Shown here: positions 5,627 through 8,890 of the stretch, one piece after another
How the letters are laid out: every line of letters starts with the position of its first letter
Position numbering within the stretch: position 1 is the first letter of the stretch
From: Patescibacteria group bacterium
GTDB lineage: Bacteria > Patescibacteriota > Minisyncoccia > Phycocordibacterales > PALSA-1337
NCBI GenBank assembly: GCA_004298345.1
Contig: SCTV01000011.1
Location: 1 to 8,890, forward strand
Direction of reading: 5' to 3'
DNA length: 8,890 nucleotides
Notes under the pieces: model-generated
The model's input: the letters and a program-made list of their open reading frames with translations, nothing else
What the model was told of the DNA's origin: nothing
Database searches by the model: none
Made by a program: the position numbers and the translations under genes

Positions 5627-5729
5627 CTCCCTTTTTTAAAGGGAGCACTTCACTACCGTGAAGGAGGGATTTTCTCAGCCGTCAAAATCCTCCGTCTGGA
5701 GTACCATCCACCTCCTTTAGAAAAGGAGG
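5627..5729. repeat. Palindrome array between nusA and ppa
   Basis: Four hairpins are packed into about 100 nt. An 8-bp stem 5627-5634/5638-5645 (loop TTT), a 6-bp stem 5648-5653/5658-5663 (loop TACC), a 10-bp stem with one bulge 5663-5673/5684-5693, and an 8-bp stem 5711-5718/5722-5729 (loop AGA). The two outer hairpins resemble each other (CTCCCTTT and CCTCCTTT arms), which gives a mirrored layout like a BIME or MITE-type dispersed element. No T-run follows any stem, so it is probably not a simple nusA terminator. Confidence 0.7.
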
Positions 5730-5764
5730 AATAAATTCAAAATCAATAATTTAAACCAAAACCC

Positions 5765-6313
5765 ATGCATTTTCTACACGATATTGCCCCAGGAACAGCT
5801 CAAAAGATCAATGTGATTATTGAGATTCCAAAAGGTTCAAAAAATAAATATGAAATAGATAAAGCGACTGGTCTGATTGCCCTCGATCGTGTTGCACACA
5901 CCAGCCAAGACTTCCCTTTCGACTATGGCTTTATTCCGCAGACACTTTGGGATGATGGTGATGCCGTGGACGTAGTAGTACTTACTACTCACGCCCTTTT
6001 CCCTGGTGTGCTCGTACGAGTCCGTCCGGTAGCTATCATGAGTATGATAGATAGCGGTGACGCTGACGACAAGATTATTGCCGTGCCAGTAGATGATCCA
6101 AGGTGGAATGACGTACTCGACCTTGCAGACTTGAACCCACACACTTTGCGAGAAATAGAACACTTCTACTCAACCTACAAGAAACTCCAAAATAAAGAGG
6201 TGGTGGTCAACGATTTCAAAGGTAAGGTGGCCGCCGAAGCAGCCTTTGCCCGAGGTATCAAGTTCTACCAAGATGATATGAAGAAAAAAGAAGGAAAAGG
6301 AAAGAAAAAATAA
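5765..6313 (+). CDS. ppa: Inorganic pyrophosphatase, family I (soluble, Mg-dependent)
   Basis: Cytoplasmic hydrolysis of pyrophosphate to two phosphates, pulling biosynthetic reactions such as nucleic acid polymerisation and tRNA charging forward. The 182 residues align by eye along the E. coli enzyme. Catalytic and metal-binding positions are conserved: Glu20 (IIEIPKG), Lys28 and Glu30 (KYEIDK), Arg42 (LDR), Tyr54 (DYGFIPQT), and Asp64, Asp66, Asp69 in the signature DGDAVDV. The later acidic pair and Lys sit in MIDSGDADDKIIAVP, and FYSTYKKL supplies the C-terminal Tyr-Lys. One departure is Ala67 where the family signature has Pro or Glu. The C-terminus has a Lys-rich tail (KKKEGKGKKK). There is no Shine-Dalgarno and no strong promoter, so read-through from nusA is possible. 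A 23-bp terminator follows the TAA. Confidence 0.97.
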   Translation: MHFLHDIAPGTAQKINVIIEIPKGSKNKYEIDKATGLIALDRVAHTSQDFPFDYGFIPQTLWDDGDAVDVVVLTTHALFPGVLVRVRPVAIMSMIDSGDADDKIIAVPVDDPRWNDVLDLADLNPHTLREIEHFYSTYKKLQNKEVVVNDFKGKVAAEAAFARGIKFYQDDMKKKEGKGKKK

Positions 6314-6318
6314 CTTTA

Positions 6319-6368
6319 AAAACAAAACATCCCCCGCGCCCAGTAGGGCGCGGGGGATGTTTTGTTTT
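6319..6368. terminator. Very strong, symmetric terminator after ppa
   Basis: A perfect 23-bp stem (6319-6341 with 6346-6368) encloses the tetraloop AGTA. GC-rich core with A/T-rich base: the plus strand ends in TGTTTTGTTTT, and the minus strand also ends in a T-rich arm, so it can work in both directions. Confidence 0.93.
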
Positions 6369-6435
6369 CCTTTACTTTCCTGTTCATTTAGTATATTTTT
6401 AGATAAACACTTTGTTCTTTGCCATCATACTTGTG

Positions 6436-7290
6436 ATGTCCCTGAACAATCCTCAACCAGTAGCCGAAAGACAACCTATGAAAAAACCTCACTCAAAAGG
6501 CTCGCTTCCTCGGGAAGCTGTGCAGTTTACCCAAAACCTCATGGTGGCCGGTCTTTGGCCCGGATTCTTCCACAACTTCACCTACGACATCCCTGACACC
6601 AATCTGGCCATGGCCTTGGTTCTCGGAGCGCTCGGCCGCATCTCACCATCACACACCGGCCTGAAGGCGCACAGCTTCACACCTATCGCCATCAACTGGA
6701 AACTTGAAAAAAGTCCCGCCAAACATCATGACCTGAGATACTTTGCAGATCAATGTGTTGTCGGGGGGTTTCCTGGCCAATCTGGGATAACCACACAGCT
6801 ACAGCCCGCGCTCGATGAAACGTTTGTCTCAGTGCTTCAGGTCAACCATGTCGAGCCGGCCTACAAACACATCCGCCAACTTCATGACTACAAGCCGGGT
6901 GAGCACCACACGACCGTGGCAGAATATGCCATAAAAAATAATGTCGGCCTCGGAATCGTGCACGCTCTCGAGGTGCTTGAAAAGCTCGCCTCCAGCCCAC
7001 GCGCTTCCGTCCAAGCCATGACTCCGATCTACGGCCACAAAGCCCTCGGTCGGTCGATCTATGTGCTACTTTGCTATCAAGCGTTCACGGACATGCGAGA
7101 CCTGGTTGGCAAACCGGCAGTGGGGCTCCTGGAAAGTCGGGTGATCTCTGCGGGGAAAGACACCTTGCGGAACAGCCTGATGCTGACTGTTCACTCAGAC
7201 CTCAATCACCCTCTGCACGAAGGCTCCCTCCTCGTCAGCGCCAACACACCGTGGTTTCAGGAGCCTGTGCCAAACACAGACGAGATCTAG
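6436..7290 (+). CDS. Uncharacterised His-rich cytoplasmic protein
   Basis: 284 residues from ATG 6436; I do not recognise the family. There is no signal peptide, membrane helix, Cys motif or nucleotide-binding loop. It is notably rich in His (about 16), clustered in KHHD, NHV, LHDYKPGEHHTT and VHSDLNHPLHEG. The stretch VAEYAIKNNVGLGIVHALEVLEKLA looks like one or two amphipathic helices, so an alpha-helical fold is likely. Metal binding is possible but not shown. The frame is open upstream to a TTG at 6412, which I did not use because ATG 6436 follows and no ribosome-binding site supports the longer form; ATG at 6478 is another alternative. It is bounded by the 23-bp terminator upstream and its own terminator downstream, so it is a single-gene unit. 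TATATT at 6392-6397 may be its -10, without a clear -35. Codons end in C or G more often than in nusA, like the zinc-ribbon gene, which could reflect a different origin. Confidence 0.7.
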   Translation: MSLNNPQPVAERQPMKKPHSKGSLPREAVQFTQNLMVAGLWPGFFHNFTYDIPDTNLAMALVLGALGRISPSHTGLKAHSFTPIAINWKLEKSPAKHHDLRYFADQCVVGGFPGQSGITTQLQPALDETFVSVLQVNHVEPAYKHIRQLHDYKPGEHHTTVAEYAIKNNVGLGIVHALEVLEKLASSPRASVQAMTPIYGHKALGRSIYVLLCYQAFTDMRDLVGKPAVGLLESRVISAGKDTLRNSLMLTVHSDLNHPLHEGSLLVSANTPWFQEPVPNTDEI

Positions 7291-7302
7291 CATCACAAAC
7301 CC

Positions 7303-7332
7303 TCTCTCGCACCACCCCCGCGAGAGATTTTT
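7303..7332 (+). terminator. Intrinsic terminator of the His-rich gene
   Basis: An 8-bp stem (7303-7310 with 7320-7327) around the 9-nt loop ACCACCCCC is followed immediately by TTTTT and further A/T-rich sequence, 12 nt after the TAG. Confidence 0.85.
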
Positions 7333-7410
7333 AATTTATTTTTGCCACATTTCTCTAATTTTCACCATCTATTAGATATCCCCAGACGGCTATCAAAACC
7401 CCTTCTTTTA

Positions 7411-7444
7411 TGCTATACTATAGTCTTGTAGTAGCCATACTACA
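7411..7444 (+). promoter_or_regulatory. Extended -10 promoter plus 5'-end hairpin
   Basis: TGCTATACT (7411-7419) is an extended -10 identical to that of the repeat-protein gene; no clear -35 is present. Transcription would start near 7426, exactly where a 7-bp hairpin begins (7427-7433 with 7438-7444, loop GCCA). The transcript would thus carry a stem at its extreme 5' end, a known way of stabilising mRNA. The leader to ATG 7479 is about 53 nt. Confidence 0.5.
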
Positions 7445-7478
7445 TTTGGATACCTTTACTCTAACTTTAAACCTAATT

Positions 7479-8192
7479 ATGTCATCATTTATAAGCCCAA
7501 AACAGGCCAAAATAGCCATTAAAATGGCTATACTCGGCCTTATATTCATATGTACTCAGACCGCAAGTGCAGAGGGAGCCGATAAAAAGGCCTCTGTGGT
7601 ATCAAATGTTGTCAAAAGCTCCCAAATTCAGTCAACCCTCCAGGGCACCTCAACCAACTCTGTCAAAAACGAGATACTCAAGCTCAAAACCGCCTGGAAA
7701 AGCCGTGTAGATCAGTCAAAAGAGAACCGGGAAAAGAACCGCAACATGCGAAATGAGCTCATTGCTCAAAAATTGGAAGATCGCAGAAAGATCGAGAGCG
7801 ATACCATTGTGCCTGTATCTATTAGCTCTTTTAGCAAACGACCTGTCGATCCACTCCTCCTTCGAATAGACAACATGCGAAAGATAGCTGACCGACTCGA
7901 CATGCGCATTCAGAAAATTGAAAATCAGGAAATAGATCTTACCGATGCACGTATTGCACTAGCTATTGCCGATGTCAAAATTGATGATGCCGAAAGAGAT
8001 ATTGAGATCATCATTGACGAAGCCAATTCAGAAGCACCAAAAACTTCGGTCAGGAAAGACATTTATGAAAATGCTCGAAAGAGCATGAAGGAAGCGCAGA
8101 CCTCACTGACCGATGTAGTGGAAACCATCAATACCGGCACACGAAACATCGACGACGAAACAGAAGCTCCCGCAAAAGGTTCTGTTCAATAA
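7479..8192 (+). CDS. Secreted or periplasm-equivalent helical coiled-coil protein, unknown function
   Basis: 237 residues from ATG 7479. Residues 1-31 form a signal peptide: basic start (KQAKIAIK), hydrophobic core (MAILGLIFIC) and a cleavage site after TASA31. The mature part is highly charged and almost entirely helical, with heptad-like segments around 65-105 (many Lys, Arg, Glu) and 125-215 (RIDNMRKIADRLDMRIQKIE and following). It should extend as coiled coil outside the membrane or fold as a helical bundle. I do not recognise a named family; similar small secreted helical proteins are common in CPR genomes. A start at ATG 7410 is also in frame but overlaps the -10 box and would spoil the signal peptide. 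A one-pass membrane protein follows 24 nt downstream, so the two probably form an operon and may interact. No Shine-Dalgarno precedes the ATG. Confidence 0.75.
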   Translation: MSSFISPKQAKIAIKMAILGLIFICTQTASAEGADKKASVVSNVVKSSQIQSTLQGTSTNSVKNEILKLKTAWKSRVDQSKENREKNRNMRNELIAQKLEDRRKIESDTIVPVSISSFSKRPVDPLLLRIDNMRKIADRLDMRIQKIENQEIDLTDARIALAIADVKIDDAERDIEIIIDEANSEAPKTSVRKDIYENARKSMKEAQTSLTDVVETINTGTRNIDDETEAPAKGSVQ

Positions 8193-8216
8193 ATCCCTCG
8201 CGAAAGGGACGAATAC

Positions 8217-8501
8217 ATGGAAATCCCAAACAAATTGACCCAAAACCAAGACCATCAAAAACCGGTCGGCCCTATCATCGGCTCGGCGATCGTGGTTATT
8301 ATCTTGCTCATTGGTGCACTGTACATTTGGGGACAACAGCTCAACAAGCAGGAGAAACAGCGCCAAGAAAGTCAAAAAAGTGAAGCTGAACAGGAAGCGG
8401 AGCTCAAAAAACTAAAGACCGAGAGTGCGAGTGACCTGAAATCGATACAGGCAGAAATAGATGCGCTCGGTGCGGAAACTATTGTCCCGCCTTTAAAGTA
8501 G
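8217..8501 (+). CDS. Small single-pass membrane protein with C-terminal coiled coil
   Basis: 94 residues, unknown function. A short polar N-terminus is followed by one transmembrane helix (about 17-39, starting VGPIIGSAIVVIILLIGALY and ending at the WG pair), then a Gln/Lys/Glu-rich amphipathic helix (40-85) ending in PPLK. The Gly-Pro before the helix and the Trp-Gly after it resemble other small CPR membrane proteins, but I cannot name a family. It follows the secreted helical protein by 24 nt. The spacer contains GAAAGGGA about 10 nt before the ATG, the nearest thing to a Shine-Dalgarno in this window, and a small hairpin CCCT/AGGG. The charged helices of both proteins could pair as coiled coils, making this the membrane anchor of a cell-envelope structure; that is inference only. 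Confidence 0.75.
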   Translation: MEIPNKLTQNQDHQKPVGPIIGSAIVVIILLIGALYIWGQQLNKQEKQRQESQKSEAEQEAELKKLKTESASDLKSIQAEIDALGAETIVPPLK

Positions 8502-8521
8502 TTTGTATTTTAGGTGCAATT

Positions 8522-8555
8522 AGTCCCCGATTTTTCAGTAGAAAAATCGGGGACT
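8522..8555. terminator. Perfect 15-bp hairpin abutting the tig promoter
   Basis: Arms 8522-8536 and 8541-8555 pair perfectly around AGTA, the same tetraloop as the terminator after ppa. There is no T-run after the stem on the plus strand, so termination may be weak or the hairpin may have another role, such as mRNA 3'-end protection. Its last base is the first T of the tig -35 box. Confidence 0.65.
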
Positions 8556-8583
8556 TGCCATTTCCCCACCCACACGCTACACT
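8555..8583 (+). promoter_or_regulatory. Promoter of tig, near-leaderless
   Basis: TTGCCA (8555-8560) and TACACT (8578-8583) are spaced by 17 nt. Transcription would start near 8590, only about 3 nt before the ATG at 8593, so there is no room for a Shine-Dalgarno. Confidence 0.7.
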
Positions 8584-8592
8584 GTTGAAACT

Positions 8593-8890
8593 ATGAAAAA
8601 AACCGCAGAAAAACAATCAAAAGTAGTACTGTACTCAAATATCAAGATCAGCAAGCTTCCTGATTCAGAGATAGAGATTACTGGGGAAATCAGTGCTGAC
8701 AAACTCGCTCCATTTCGTAAAGAAGCTCTCGAATACATCGGTAAACATGCCGAGCTCGACGGTTTTCGCAAAGGCAAAGTTCCAGAAAAAATGCTTATCG
8801 CCAAAGTCGGCGAAATGGCTATCCTCGAAGAAATGGCGGAGCTTGCAATCAGTAAAATGTATCCTGATCTACTCGCAGAACAGAAAGTAG
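8593..8890 (+). CDS. tig: Trigger factor, N-terminal part (cut by window edge)
   Basis: Ribosome-associated chaperone and peptidyl-prolyl isomerase that meets nascent chains at the exit tunnel through ribosomal protein L23. The visible 99 codons cover most of the N-terminal ribosome-binding domain. The diagnostic signature GFRKGKVP is at about residues 57-64 (ELDGFRKGKVPEKMLIAKVG), preceded by the expected strand EIEITGEISADKLAPFRKEAL and followed by the long helix AILEEMAELAISKMYPDLLAEQ. The PPIase and C-terminal chaperone domains lie beyond the right edge. The N-terminus has about 10 extra charged residues (MKKTAEKQSK) before the first strand. ATG 8593 sits about 10 nt after the -10 box. 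No ribosome-binding site is present. Confidence 0.95.
   Translation, partial: MKKTAEKQSKVVLYSNIKISKLPDSEIEITGEISADKLAPFRKEALEYIGKHAELDGFRKGKVPEKMLIAKVGEMAILEEMAELAISKMYPDLLAEQKV

Noticed and set aside
7410..7478. N-terminal extension of the secreted coiled-coil protein from ATG 7410.
   Set aside because: The ATG overlaps the extended -10 box, and the extension would bury a good signal peptide that begins at ATG 7479.

Overview
The window looks like a chromosomal segment from a Candidate Phyla Radiation bacterium (Patescibacteria, most likely Parcubacteria). The evidence is a type IV pilus ATPase next to an exported protein with G-x-x-W-S-x-N-I-G-W repeats (a style I associate with CPR surface proteins), a short NusA with no C-terminal acidic-repeat domains, small secreted and membrane coiled-coil proteins with no familiar family, and genes that mostly lack a Shine-Dalgarno sequence and start at or very near a -10 box. 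The placement is inferred from gene style; there is no rRNA or marker tree here. Stop codons fit the standard bacterial code (TGA, TAA and TAG all end genes).

Layout. Positions 1-1695 (minus): pilB/gspE-type ATPase, cut by the left edge. 1790-3052 (minus): exported Trp-rich repeat protein. 3053-3354: divergent intergenic region with a perfect 30-bp inverted repeat and a promoter whose spacer holds a run of nine C. 3355-3711 (plus): small zinc-ribbon protein with its own terminator. 3712-4439: about 730 bases with no convincing gene but dense in RNA secondary structure. It holds two REP-like hairpins, an 86-nt long-stem element (3859-3944), a string of hairpins ending in a strong terminator (4011-4260), then a consensus promoter followed at once by a terminator-like hairpin in the nusA leader. 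4440-5615: nusA. 5627-5729: palindrome array. 5765-6313: ppa, inorganic pyrophosphatase. 6319-6368: 23-bp perfect terminator hairpin. 6436-7290: unrecognised His-rich protein with its own terminator. 7479-8192 and 8217-8501: a secreted helical protein and a one-pass membrane protein, apparently one transcript. 8593 to the right edge: tig, trigger factor.

How the parts relate. The left side is pilus and cell-surface function: the repeat protein and pilB are collinear and 94 nt apart without a clear terminator between them, so they may be co-transcribed. The right side is housekeeping (transcription elongation, pyrophosphate removal, nascent-chain folding) interleaved with orphan genes. nusA is not accompanied by rimP or infB within this window. 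The most unusual material is the structured, apparently noncoding stretch before nusA, the C9 tract inside a promoter, and repeated use of extended -10 promoters at or next to start codons.
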